Shown here one piece after another: positions 34,173 through 44,736 of a DNA stretch of 64,000 nt. The DNA is from Magnaporthiopsis rhizophila. Taxonomy: Eukaryota > Ascomycota > Sordariomycetes > Magnaporthales > Magnaporthaceae. The first letter of the stretch is position 1. Every line of letters begins with the position of its first letter. Location of the stretch: the NCBI GenBank assembly GCA_003049465.1, contig PYSS01000017.1:141727-205726 (forward strand), given 5' to 3'. A model generated the notes under the pieces. It worked only from the letters and a program-made list of their open reading frames with translations. It was not told the origin of the DNA and did not search any database. Position numbers and translations under genes: made by a program.

Positions 34173-36888
34173 ATGTACACTTACACTTACACCTCTTTGC
34201 CCGAGGGCGGCTTGCGAATCCTCCGACTTCTGCCAAGTCCAAACCAAGAATCCCGCATAGAGTGTCAGCTGATCACCTCTATGTTGGACTCGGGAAGAAC
34301 TCGTCCATACGAGGCCCTCTCGTATGTGTGGGGGTCTGAGGACGGCAAAAAGCCCATCTACATGGTAGACAGCAACGACGGCAACGACGGCAACGACAGC
34401 AACGACAGCAACGACGGCAACGAGCTACGCGTCACGGCAAACCTTCACGTGGCGCTGTTACAGCTTCGGCATTGCATCTGGGAGAGGTTCTTGTGGATCG
34501 ATGCTATTTGCATCAATCAGGGTAATATCGACGAGAAGAACCAGCAGGTTCAGTCTATGGCGAAAATCTACGCCAAAGCAAGCCGCGTAATCGTTTGGCT
34601 TGGAGACGCAGCCGACAACGGCGATCAGGCGCTCGAGGCAATACGCAAGGCCGCCCAAGAGGAGCACACGGGCTCCGCGATCTACGAATCAAATCAGCAA
34701 ACGACCCTCGCACTGCCACACCAGGATCTTACGGACCCCTCAAGCAACGAAGCAAACCAGGCGATTCAGAGGCTGCTCCAACGGCCGTGGTTCCAGCGCA
34801 TTTGGGTTAGTTACAAGTGACCTCTATGAGTCGATTCAATGTCCCGTGGGAGGATGGGTCAAGTGGTTGACATGTTAGATTTAGGTCCTTCAAGAGGTTG
34901 CTGCAGCTCGACATGTCCTGGTCAAATGCGGTTCCATGGAGATCGAGGGATACGCATTCTGCTCAGGCATAGATGCATTGAGACACTACCACGGCTCCCC
35001 AGGACCGAGCAGCCTGGTCCGTTCCGTTGCCTATCTTATGAGAGGCGCAGGCTTCCGTCCCAGGTTCGAAAACGCACCGGCGGGCAGATTTTCCCTGAAT
35101 ATCCACCCTCTGAGTGAGTTGGTGGATATGTACCACGACCGCAAAGCTACGGACCAGCGCGACAAGGTTTATGCCCTACTTGGCATGAGCGTGGATGACC
35201 CAAGCGCAGCAGGGTTATCGGCCGACTACGACGACGATGGGAGCCCATGGCCGATCGTTTTCCGGAAACTCGTCCGCTTTTGCCTTCCCGACCAAGTGTC
35301 TATTAGCACCTGGGGCGCTGCGGAGGTGGCAGTGGTGGAAGCCAAGGGCTGCGTTCTCGGGGAAATAACCTCGGTCCGCGAGGACAACCTTTCTCGGAAC
35401 GACAGACAGGTTATGGTCGTTCTTTGGAAGCGTGCGCCGAGCTATTCAGACACAGAAGGAAAACAGACTTCCAATATCACCTTCCGAGCCTCAGCAAAAA
35501 CCATCAAGGAAGGAGATGTTGTTTGTCTTTTGGAAGGAGCATCAACGCCTACCATCGTCAGATTATGCGACGGCTTTTCGGTCATCATCATGATCACGCT
35601 TCCTCGGACAAACGATCTGCCAGAATGGACAGCTTCGATAACAAAATTTCCAACTAATTTCCTGCTTGTTTGGGACTGGGATGAGTCTCCGAAGTCGCAG
35701 GGTGGAAAGACCTACGGAGATTTTATACGCAGTCGAGGGGTGCCCAAGTGTTTGATGGCAGGGTGCGAGTGCCAAGTTCATTTGGACGAAGCCGCCAGAT
35801 GGTGGAATACCGGAATGCTACTGGACGGAGCGGAACGACACAAAGAGGCAGCAATGCATTTCCGAAAGGCAGTGGAGGCTTATGGAATTGGAACCGAACT
35901 AAGGGGCGTGGACAACACTGACCTAGGGCACGTGCGTTGGAGAAAAGAGGATGAAAACGCGCTGAGGGTAACGGAGGAGCTTTTTATTGCTGGTAAAGGC
36001 GCTACCATCGAGGCAGGATATGAAGAGCACGGCCATACACCGCTGCAGTGGGCCGCCAAGAAGGGTTGCGAGGCGTTCATACGGTTGCTAATCGAAAACG
36101 GTGCCGATATCGAAACGAAAGACCGCGGCGGGCGGACGCCGTTGCACCTTGCTGCGGAAAACGGACACCAGGGCGTCGCAAAGCTGCTCGTGGAGGCGGG
36201 TGCCGATAAACACGCGAAATATGACTGCGGGCACACGCCGCTGCACCTGGCCGTGTTGAACGAACACCAGGGCATTATAAAGCTGCTTATAAAGGCGGGC
36301 GCCGATAAGCAGGCCAGGGATAACAGCAGGAAAACACCGCTGCACCTTGCCGCGGAAAACGGGCGCAAAAACGCCGCAAAGCTGCTCATAGAGGCAGGTG
36401 CCGATGAACAGGCGAAAAATAACTGGGGACAAATGCCGCTGCACCTGGCCGTGTTAAATGGACACGAGGGCATTGTAAGGCTGCTCGTAGAGGCGAGCGC
36501 CGATAAACAGGCAAAAGATAACAGCAGGTACACGCCGCTGCATATGGCCGCATCAAACGGACACGAGGGCATTGCGAGGCTGCTTATAAAGGCGGGCGCC
36601 GATAAACAGGCAAAAAATTACCGGGAACAAACGCCGCTGCACCTGGCCGCGTTCAACGGATGCGAGGGCGTTGCGAGGCTGCTTGTAGAGGCGGGCGCCG
36701 ATAAGCAGGCCGGGGATAATAGCGGGTGGACGCCGCTGCACCTGGCCGCATCAAACGGATGCGAGGGCATTGCGAGGCTGCTCGTAGAGGCGGGCGCCGA
36801 TAAACAGGCAAAAAATAACCGCGGATATACGCCGCTGCACCTGGCCGCGTTAAAGGGGCACCAGGGCGTCGTGAAGCTTTTGGAATAA
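34173..36888 (+). CDS. HET-domain protein with C-terminal ankyrin repeats, 878 aa
   Basis: Exons 34173-34805 and 34885-36888 join in phase 0 (79-bp intron). The start at 34173 lies in a good context, and an in-frame ATG at 34107 is possible. The N-terminal HET domain shows its three blocks: PYEALSYVWGSEDGKKPIYM, LWIDAICINQ...VQSMAKIYAKASRVIVWLGD and RPWFQRIWVLQEVAAA, the last spanning the intron. A roughly 300-residue middle region of unknown fold follows. From about residue 590 there are eight full 33-residue ankyrin repeats (TPLHLAA-N-G...LL-EAGADKQAK) and one truncated repeat ending the protein. Family knowledge: HET domains trigger cell death in heterokaryon incompatibility. ANK arrays mediate recognition. 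No NACHT or NB-ARC domain is present. Confidence 0.9.
34369..34422 (+). repeat. In-frame 9-bp repeat (AAC GAC GGC/AGC) inside the HET domain
   Basis: About six units encoding Asn-Asp-Gly/Ser triplets between the first and second HET blocks. The array stays in frame, so length changes would alter a surface loop without breaking the gene. Confidence 0.85.
36022..36885 (+). repeat. 99-bp ankyrin-repeat array
   Basis: Nine 33-codon units in the 3' end of the HET gene. Units 5-9 are especially alike (HLA-NG-EGI-RLL-EAGADKQAK), suggesting recent unit duplication or homogenisation. Confidence 0.9.
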
Positions 36889-37571
36889 CGACTTTACCAC
36901 CTCCCTACCCACCACCTGCTACCTGCCCTCAATTGCATACCTAAATACCTTAAAACGTGGCAAATGGAGTACTTAAGCACGCAAAAGAATATTGTTTTAT
37001 GTTAGATAGTGGCAGCTCCGTGTGGCAATTTCATTGAAATACTTCCGCTGGATTTATAACGTACCTACCTTACCTAACTATCAAGTTTTCGTCTTGGTGG
37101 GTTAGCACTCGCCACAATATGTGTCGCTCTCGGCCGGTCAATGGTGGCCAAGAGGCAAACGGTCAAGACGGGCCATGAGGATGTGGCGGATCCAACAGGC
37201 ATTAGCGGCGGCTTGCGTCTGCCGCGCATTCTGCTATGTACATCGGAGACGCGAGGCATGCCGGGAAACTTACCGCCGAAGGAGAAGAGCCCTCGGTCCA
37301 ATTAGCGCTAATCTAGGGGCCGCTCCATCTGCATCCCTCTTCCGGCCCAAGGCTTGCGAGCCCACCTGTCGGCTTCGTTTAGGGGCAGAGCTGCGTGGCC
37401 ACGGACACGGATCACTAGCCAACTGACACCAAGACCCAGACCAGGACCCCATGCCGGGGGGTGGGGTAGGTTATCGGCCCATGGGAAAACTGGCGTCCTT
37501 AAAACATGTATTGCTGGCTTTTAGTTATATTTCCAACAGTCCAAGTGTAAATACAGATTCGCCCCCACGTT
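36889..37571. other. Intergenic region between convergent HET-ANK and Zn2Cys6 genes
   Basis: 683 bp containing the 3' regions of both genes. It is AT-rich at 36930-37090 and carries one copy of the short dispersed repeat at 37467-37532. No coding signal was seen. Confidence 0.5.
37467..37532 (+). repeat. Dispersed short repeat, copy 1
   Basis: Shares a 44-bp core (37478-37521) with 42932-42975 at 40 of 44 positions, starting CCCATGGGAAAAC and ending TATTGCTGGCTTT. Three of the four differences are C/T or G/A transitions. Confidence 0.75.
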
Positions 37572-39847
37572 TTAGATCCAACAATTGTTTTCAGCCATGT
37601 CGTCTTCCAAAGTCACGGTCGAGAGCGACGGGGTTAGAGATGCAGCATATGATGTACTGGAAGGGGTCAGGGATCCGGCATAAAAACTCGATGCACCCGA
37701 GTTCTCCCCATAACTCGTCCTGGACCACATTGAGTTTATGATGGATGGTTCAGGCGTGTTTCGAAGCGAAGACACGGTCCGGCTGTCGACATCTGCATAT
37801 CTGACGCCGCCGCCTACTACCTGAGCCGTTGACGCCGTACCCATTGCCGTCGGCGTAATCGCCGCCGTCGCTGTCGCCGTCACCGTAGCCGGGTGCGCGG
37901 GTGCAGGTGCGGGTGCGGATGCGATGGTCACGTCGGAGTCGGAATCGGCACCAGTACCAGGCGGCGGTTCGGTATGGTGTTGGTGGTAGTGGATGGTGGA
38001 GTCGTTGGTGGAGATCTGGAAGAGACTCCGCAGGAATTCGGGAATGCCCTCTTCACGCCACTTCTGCCAACTGCTGCTGCTGCTGCTGCTGTTGTTGCTG
38101 CCGCTCTCGCCGCCGGGCCGTGACGGATGGGGCGGTTGTTGGAGATATACCGAAGGTTTGGGTCGCGAGTCTCGGATCTGCTTGGCCAATTTGCCCCTAT
38201 TCTGCATTGAAATTTGCCCGAAAAGAGAAACGGCTGTCTGCAGGTAGTTGGCGCTGCAGAGAGGCCGCGCGAAGCCCCCAGCCTCCATGCGACCGGCGGA
38301 TAGCTCGGCGGATTGCAGGCGTTTCTCCAAGGACACCAACGCGCGACGGACGTGTCCTTGGAGGCACAAGCTGTAAAATGCCAGAAGCCAGTCGCTGTGC
38401 TTGCCCCTGCGCTTGTGAAAGAGCGTAGTGTTGAGCGCCTCAGCGTATCGGAGAGCGTACCTCGTGAGACCGTGGAAGGCGGGGGATATGCATTGGTTGG
38501 CCTGATGGCAACCGGCATGGGCGTCGGCGGCCAACAGGCCGTGGGCCGAGAGTCGCAATGCTTCCATGGAGTGCTGCAGGCAGAGGATTGAATTGTAGAC
38601 TAGACGTCTTCTTTGGTCCTGATGGCCCGATTGCGCCTCACAGAGACAGGCGGCCTCGAGGAGAGCAACTAGATCCTCCACAGATCCAACGCCCGTCAGT
38701 TGAGCAGCGTCTGGGTTATCCTCCAGCTCCCACACAATGTTAGCGATGAGCTTGTCGTAGGGCAGTATAAGGAGGGTGACCGCCAGGTCCACAAAAGGGT
38801 TGAAGCCTCTGATATTTGGGACCTCGGTGTTGACGACTCTGCAGAAGACACCGTATTTGCTTCCCGCCACCAGCTCGCAGCCCTTAATTTGGCTGGCGGT
38901 TTGACGTCGTTGTTGCCTTGCCTGGCTGAGAAGATTGGCCGCAGGTTGAAAGTCGGGTGGCAGCGATTCTCCTCGTAGGTCCGGCGCACCTTGCTGCATG
39001 TGGCAGAGAAATGGTATTTCTGCTGCCGCATCGCAAGCCCGCCCGCGGCGGCAGGGAATTGGCGAGTTTCCGGGAGAAGGCGTGGTCGCGCACCGCGGAC
39101 AAGGGGTCCCAGGTTCGCACTATGGAATATGAGCATCAATCTTGCCAGCCTACATCCCTCAGCTAAGGTACGCACCTTCTTGTGATCACTTTTACATCGC
39201 CAACAGGATTCACTGTCCTGTTGAGCGGGATGCCTCAAGCGTTGCAACTGTCGCCGGAAGAAAGCACCGGGTGTTGACCCGCTGGCGGCCTGTGAGTGCG
39301 GCTGCTGGGGTGCTGCCGGTGCCGTGTCGCTGGCCATCCCAAACGCTTGGTACGGGTAAGTTGTAATCGCCGATCTGGACCCAGGTGAGGACCGAAGGAC
39401 AGGAGGTCCTGGTTCAAGAGCAGCAGCCTGGGCAGCGACAAGCGAGTGGGACCCCGGTGGGGAGGGCACGTTGGAGACTTGCCAGTCGGCATCGCGCGTC
39501 CAGGTGGACAACCCGTATCCGTGGAATTGGTTTGGTGGGGTTGGTGGGCTCGGGCTGGTAGGATTCCATATGTTGTTTAACATTGGATCTTGCTGCGTGG
39601 AAAAACCAGCTGGATACGCCGGCCCGAATGTGGATGATGCGGTAAATGGAGCGGATTCGATTGTCCCGGCATAGTAGCCGTCGCTGGAACCGGTCACTGA
39701 TACATTTCTGGGAGCCGGTGTGGGCCTGGATCCGGGCGGGACATCCGGATCATACGGGGCCCCCTCGAATAGCTCAAGCTCAAAGTCGGTTCCTTGCTCG
39801 ATTCTCGGTGGCATATATTGCAGGTTCCATGGGGGTTGGTGAGCCAT
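37572..39847 (-). CDS. Zn(II)2Cys6 transcription factor, 739 aa
   Basis: Exons 39176-39847 and 37572-39119, separated by a 56-bp intron, join in phase 0. The zinc cluster is split by the intron: SCWRCKSDHKK ends exon 1 and CEPGTPCPRC begins exon 2, giving C-x2-C-x6-C-x5-C-x2-C followed by a sixth Cys in PIPCRRGRAC. It sits at about residues 213-245, after a Pro/Ser-rich N-terminal region, rather than at the extreme N-terminus. The C-terminal half has a helical region (WLLAFYSLCLQGHVRRALVS) and low-complexity Ser/Ala/Thr tracts. Expected nuclear DNA-binding regulator. It lies next to a decayed O-methyltransferase/PKS locus, so a former pathway-specific role is possible but unproven. Confidence 0.82.
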
Positions 39848-40589
39848 ATGAATCTGGCCGAGGTGTTGTACTCAACTACACGTCACTAGAAACAAGACGT
39901 CTTGATTGGGGAGCTGAGCACGGCGGGAAAGGTCGGGCCTATGGATTCGTATTGAGCTGTAACGTACAAGTGCCATGGCTTCAGGGCTGTCAAAGTGGAA
40001 TCGTACATGATATATATATCCGGCAGTATAGAGCTGCGAATTTTTCGTCGAAGCAGGGGATGGTGTTGTGGCGTCGACTAAGAAGAGCCCGCGCGGGCTC
40101 ACGACAGCCCGATTCACCACATTCTCTTTCAGCTCAGTCGCAGCCCACCCACGCCGGTGGTCCCTATCATCGCCGGGTCGGGCCCGTCCGTGCGGCCAAA
40201 TCTCCCACCCTTGCTACCAATTTTAATTCTCCAATCGTCGCCGTGTCGCGTGCATACCCCCCCGATACGAACCCACTAGCTGGTCGGGGGGCCGCTATCG
40301 AACCGGGTTTGTGTCTTTGTGTCGTGGCGTGGCTGGCGATTATCCCGAAACGTAGCCACGTGGAAGTCGCGCAGCCCCTCGGTGTGGCGTACCCTACCGA
40401 AAAACCATGCTCGCTACATGCCGCTGGACTTGCTTATCCGCGCTGGGGAAACTGGGGAAGACGCATAGGCGCAGGGGCGCAGGGGTTTTGGCCGGAAGGT
40501 CGGCTTTGTGAGCTTGTTCAGGAGAAGGAGAAGATTGTTCCGGACTGGTTCAATTTTGTAAATGTCATCAAACGTAGTTACTAAAATTC
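39848..40589. other. Promoter-side region of the Zn2Cys6 gene
   Basis: 742 bp upstream of the regulator and downstream of the O-methyltransferase remnant. A 312-codon plus-strand frame crosses it, but it overlaps the regulator's 5' exon and has no domain features, so it is treated as chance. Confidence 0.5.
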
Positions 40590-41340
40590 TTAGGAGGTTT
40601 GAAGGAAAGAGTGTGATAACTGGGGCCCAGAGAAGATGTCGTAGGACTTGAGCTCTAGGCAGTGGCCTGCCTCGGGGTCGGCTAGGACGCCGTCGGGTAG
40701 CACCTCCTGCTTCTGGGCACGCTCAATGGTGCTGGGGAGATCTTCGACCACGAAGCGGAGGCTCTTGGTGGCCTTGGCAATGGCCAGGGCGCCGTAGCCG
40801 TGGTTTCCCCCGACGTCGACAAAAAGCGCGCCTGGCTTGTCGACCTGGCTCCAGAGCGGGTACGACGACAGGCCCTTTGCGTCGGCGGGGCTCATGATAG
40901 CCTTGAAGCAGGCGGACAACCACGAGACCTTTCCCGGCCGCCGAGCTTGCTGGAATTGTGAATAGAAGTTGGATGGCCGCAGCACTGGCTAAGGCTCCTC
41001 CTAGTGCCCTGGCGTTTGCTGTTGGGAAGCACACGGGGCCCAGAGGGGTTTGCTTGTTCAGCTTGCCCAGGATGGTCACGACCAACGTGTGGCTGAGCTG
41101 CATTGCCTGGGGCAAGCTGCGGACAATGACGACGTCAAAGTGTTGGTCTTCATCAGGTGGCCTTGCTGAGCCGTCCTCCGAAGGGCGTGGGGGACAATAT
41201 TCTAGGCCGTTGGCAATCCAAGTGGCAAAGCTGCGCTCTAGTACGTGGTGCCATGGCGCAAGCAGGCTTTTGCTCCCTTCGTCCTGCTCGACGCCGATGT
41301 CGGGGACCGACGGGGCAGGGAGGCTGTGACACACCGGGTA
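40590..41340 (-). pseudogene. O-methyltransferase remnant joined to PKS-derived debris
   Basis: The minus-strand frame ending at 40590 contains SAM-binding motif I, LFVDVGGNHGYGALAIAKA, then LRFVVEDLPSTIERA and ELKSYDIFSGPQ, which match class-I (Methyltransf_2) O-methyltransferases of fungal secondary metabolism. It stops right after DIFSGPQL, before the catalytic region, so the C-terminus is missing. Upstream (40985-41340) other frames carry FDVVIVRSLPQAMQLSHTL and related pieces that resemble the methyltransferase region of highly reducing PKSs. No continuous frame connects them. The whole is best read as broken and rearranged genes. Confidence 0.65.
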
Positions 41341-41394
41341 GATGAGCTAGTTTGGCTCTCATAGCTGGTAAAATGCATCTCTGGGTGCAAAAGC

Positions 41395-42790
41395 TCAAAC
41401 GGCAACGGAAGGGACCACCACATGGTATATGCTCACCTCGTCCAGCTCCTTGTATTCTCCCAACATTATTAGCTGCGCGGTGGAAGATAACCCGCCCAAG
41501 CTCTCCCCGCTCACCAGGCAACAGATCCAAGGCCCGCCTCCACAGGACGCGACTGCAAATCTTATGTCCGCCCTCCAGACCACCACCGGCATCGCGGGGC
41601 GCCAGCTGGGCGGCCTTGAACCCGCGCAGCGACAGGACGGGTCGGTACGACGACTCCTCAAGGGCGTAGATGTCGCTCAGAAAATCATAGCCATCAGGGG
41701 CACCACGCTGGTGCAAACGTGCAGGCGCTCGCCAACCTTGTACGGGATGTCGACGTTGATGACGAGCTCCTCCATGAGCGGTGGGCACGGGCGTGCGCGA
41801 GAGCAGCCCGACGGCGGCCGCGATGGTCTGGGTGATGGGGTCAAAAGGTGGCGGGATGGGTGATGAAGGAGCGATTCTGTTGGTCGTGCTCGTCGTCGAC
41901 GTTGCGCTCCGAGGAGGGGCTGACGACGTCGACGACGCAGTAGCTCTGCAGGTTGCCACGCCAGATGCCCGACATGTTGCGGAACGCAAGGCCGAACTCG
42001 AGCCCGATGCGGGCGAGCTCCATGTAGAAGCTCTCTGGGCTCTCGCGGTGGCGGCGGATGGCTTTTGCCTCAAGCAGACGGGCTTGGACGTGCCGGGCCG
42101 ACGCCTCCAGTTCATAGGCCTCGGGTGAGTGGGCTGCCGGCTCGTAATCCACCTTGAGGAAGCCAGTGCAGACTTTGCGCATGGTTTGGCCGTCAGTGGA
42201 GGTTGAGATGGTGAACTGGTGCCACTCTCCCGGCGACGAGGACGACGAGTCGGCAGCGGCGGGTCGAGCGCATCTCCGCCACCTCGTGCTCCCCAGGCTG
42301 CGTGGCGGCCAGGAACTCGACGTCGCGGAGATGGAACGCCCGGACTTTGGGCCTGTCGATATCCCCCTCTGCTCCCACCGTCGCGGCCTCAGCCATCTGC
42401 CGCGCCGCTTCGACCGCCTTGGCCACATACCCAACGGCTGGGTACACGACAGCGCCCTGGATCTTCTGGTCCCGCAGCCATTCCTCGTCGCCCGGGCGGA
42501 TCAGCGCCCTCCATATGCGCTCGCCCGCCACTAGCGCCGGCACCAGCGAGCCCAGGAAGCGGCAGCGACCGTGTCGGCGCGTGCGGTACTCGGTGGCCAA
42601 CCGCAACTCGCTCCAGGACGGCCGCTCGTGGTTCCACTGGTACGGCGGCGGGTCCGTTAGCTGTCGCGGAGGAGGCCGCTGCTTGTATTCGGGCTGGTTC
42701 GCGGCCGCGACGTCCGCGCCACCACCACGTGCCCAAATGTCGCCCGCAACGGCCAGGCTGGCCGCTACGGAACGGATTTAAAAAGGGATT
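41395..42790 (-). pseudogene. Highly reducing polyketide synthase fragment (AT-DH linker, DH and following region)
   Basis: From about 42778 downwards the minus strand reads SLAVAGDIWARGGGADVAAA, PPYQWNHERPSW and FLGSLVPALVAGERIWRA, the AT-to-DH junction and DH start of fungal highly reducing PKSs. The DH motif HxxxGxxxYP appears as QKIQGAVVYP, with the catalytic His replaced by Gln. Downstream, the second DH half (GEWHQFTISTSTDG, SFYMELARIGLEFGLAFRNM, HPATF, then YDFLSDIYALEESS and PVLSLRGFKAAQL) is spread over at least three reading frames. KS and AT domains are missing upstream, where a stop and non-PKS DNA begin, and ER, KR and ACP are missing downstream. This is a truncated, non-functional relic. 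Confidence 0.8.
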
Positions 42791-43036
42791 ATAACGTGGT
42801 TCATCGGCGGGAGGCCCGGTTGGGAAACCTGAACTCCCATTTTTTTTAAACCGCTGTAAATGGGTGGTGGGGTTGGTATTTGATAGGGTCATGTCTCAGG
42901 TGGTTCTCATTCTTTTGTGCTAGGTTGTCATCCCATGGGAAAACCGGCGTCCTCAAAGCTTGTATTGCTGGCTTTGCCGTATTTTTGGTCGCGATAATAA
43001 CGGGGCAAATCAAATGAAGCAGTGGCAGCTTCTGCC
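42791..43036. other. Junction between PKS relic and 5S rRNA
   Basis: Short interval containing T-rich sequence at 42840 and copy 2 of the dispersed repeat. No gene was seen. Confidence 0.5.
42921..42986 (+). repeat. Dispersed short repeat, copy 2
   Basis: Partner of 37467-37532. The 44-bp core is at 42932-42975. It lies 50 bp upstream of the 5S rRNA gene. Confidence 0.75.
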
Positions 43037-43155
43037 ACATACGACCATACCCACTTGAATACACGGGATCCCGTCCGCTCTCCCCTAGTTAAACCAGTGA
43101 GGGCCGAACTAGTACTCAGGTGGGTGACCACTGGGGAATCCTCGGTGTTGTATGT
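43037..43155 (+). rRNA. 5S ribosomal RNA, 119 nt
   Basis: Begins ACATACGACCA and ends TGTTGTATGT, which pair as helix I. The internal segments GGGATCCCGTCCGCTC, TAGTTAAACCAGTGAGGGC and GGTGGGTGACCACTGGGGAA correspond to the conserved loops and internal Pol III promoter of ascomycete 5S rRNA. A T-rich run follows immediately (TTTTGTTTTTG), serving as Pol III terminator. Single dispersed 5S genes are the rule in Neurospora and relatives. Helix II has small bulges, but the molecule looks functional. Confidence 0.9.
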
Positions 43156-43495
43156 TTTGTTTTTGTTTCCCTTTCCTCCCTTTTTTCCCTCTCTATTTGT
43201 GTAGTTTAAAGCATTGCAGTAATTCAACTTCCTTTTGATCTTGGATGTAGGGGGCTTGGGTACACTGGTGTGGATGCTGAGGACTCAGTGGCCGTCATCC
43301 ATGCCATATGCGGGCTTTGGCGGCGGCGGGTCTGGAGGAAACGGCAGTACAGCTCATCTAAGTATTGTCTGCCGAACTGCATAACCAGAGAAACATGGCT
43401 GTAATCCACGTGTAGAAAATCCCCCATAACCCCCACTCCAGGCATGTCTCCCAGCCTTGTTGTCTTCACGTCCGGTCGATCGACTGCTTCCTGGA
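43156..43495. other. Interval between 5S rRNA and mini-SWIB gene
   Basis: 340 bp with T-rich sequence just after the 5S gene. It should contain the 3' untranslated region of the mini-SWIB gene. Nothing else was seen. Confidence 0.5.
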
Positions 43496-43942
43496 TCAGG
43501 GCTGTTCCTTCTCGCGCAGATGGTCGCTCAACAATTTGTTCATTGTGAACATGTGAACCCTCTCCGTGTTGAAGACGCTCCGCATCACCTTGTCGCATAG
43601 AATGTATCGTTTATCCTCGGGGTCTTGGAGATTATGGGATTTGATGTAAGCCCATATCTGCTTGACGGCCTGGGGTCGCGAGAGCTAAACTTTCTCTCAG
43701 CATAAAGGAAACGAGCGAACTTTTGCGAGGAGATTCTCACCTCGGCAGACCCGACCATGGCTGCAAGCGGCTTCGAGAGCACATATGCCTTCTGTGACTC
43801 CGTCAGTCCATCGTGGCTCCGTTGCGAGTAGAAAGCAATGGGGACTCACATTAAAGCCGCCGGCCGAGGCTGAGTAGCTCCGACGAAGGATAGCGAGGCC
43901 TTGAAGGGGTGTACGTAGCATCGACATCTTTGACATCAGCAC
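43496..43942 (-). CDS. Mini-SWIB domain protein with mitochondrial-type leader, 110 aa
   Basis: Three exons, 43850-43942, 43741-43791 and 43496-43684, join in phase 0 through GTGAGT and GTGAGA donors and CAG and TAG acceptors. The product is almost only a SWIB domain: VLSKPLAAMVGSAE, LSRPQAVKQIWAYIKSHNL, QDPEDKRYILCD and RVHMFTMNKLLSDHL. The first about 30 residues (MLRTPLQGLAILRRSYS) are basic, hydroxylated and acid-free, like a mitochondrial targeting peptide. Family knowledge: SWIB domains are helical folds found in chromatin remodellers and, in plants and bacteria, as stand-alone mini proteins. Fungal members usually sit in longer Uaf30/Tri1-type nuclear proteins with a DEK_C domain, absent here. 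Start choice among three ATGs (43942, 43933, 43924) is uncertain. Confidence 0.75.
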
Positions 43943-44736
43943 CGGTTGAGATCAAGAGCCCATCGGTTCTGAGGCTTTGTGAACTCGTTGACGTAAATTG
44001 GCGTCCTTTTGGGTTGTTCAACTTTTTCCTCCGTCACGTGAGTATGACCCGCCTTTTTCGCCCATATTTTTTGCTGTTTCTGAATGGTCCGGATTGCTGA
44101 CCTTATGTGAGTGCTCAGACGATCCGTGTCCGCCGGCCGACGCCGACCATTAATGGAGCCCCAAGCCCAGGAGAGAGGGATGGCGGCATGGGCTATCCTC
44201 GCGGACTGGAACTTGGAAGAACAAGAAAAAAAAGGAAAAACAAAGGCATCCTGTAGATTCGGATCTCGCACTCCGGACCATCTCGTCCATCTTCCCCGAA
44301 GGATTCGGCTCCCAGTCCTGCCAAGAGCTACCCCAAGCGCTGAGCATCAGGTTGTATGTATATGCCACAGATAAACGCCATCGCGCCTCCACATCTCGAA
44401 GGATCCGATCGACGGCTTGGTCTTACCACGCCAGACAGAACGTGGCATGGCATCTCCGCAATTACGTGCCAAACCTGGACTCCGGGATCCTTCATCTCTC
44501 CCTACCCTAGTCTTGTTCAGGCAGGTCGCGTATGTGCAACGCCGTAGCGAGGCTTACACCAGGTATCGGGGGCGTTCCGCGCCGCGAGGCAAAGTATTTA
44601 TATCCCCGACCATTCTCTACATCCTCAACCTCTCTCAGCTTTCCCGACAAGCGCCCCTACACCAAACATTTCGTGACCCAGATCGGAATAAGCCACCCGT
44701 ATCAACCCACGAGATACCTCCTCCACGTACTCCAAA
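43943..44736. other. Divergent promoter region, mini-SWIB / six-Cys peptide
   Basis: 794 bp between two divergent genes. A TATTTATA element at 44595-44602 lies about 135 bp before the peptide's ATG. The short frames in it show no domain. Confidence 0.5.
44595..44602 (+). promoter_or_regulatory. TATA-like element of the six-Cys peptide gene
   Basis: TATTTATA in a GC-rich context, with a CT-rich stretch after it (about 44603-44655) as often seen at fungal transcription start sites. Confidence 0.45.

Noticed and set aside
39646..40584. 312-codon plus-strand frame
   Set aside because: It overlaps the first exon and promoter of the Zn2Cys6 gene on the other strand, and its translation has no domain, signal or conserved motif.
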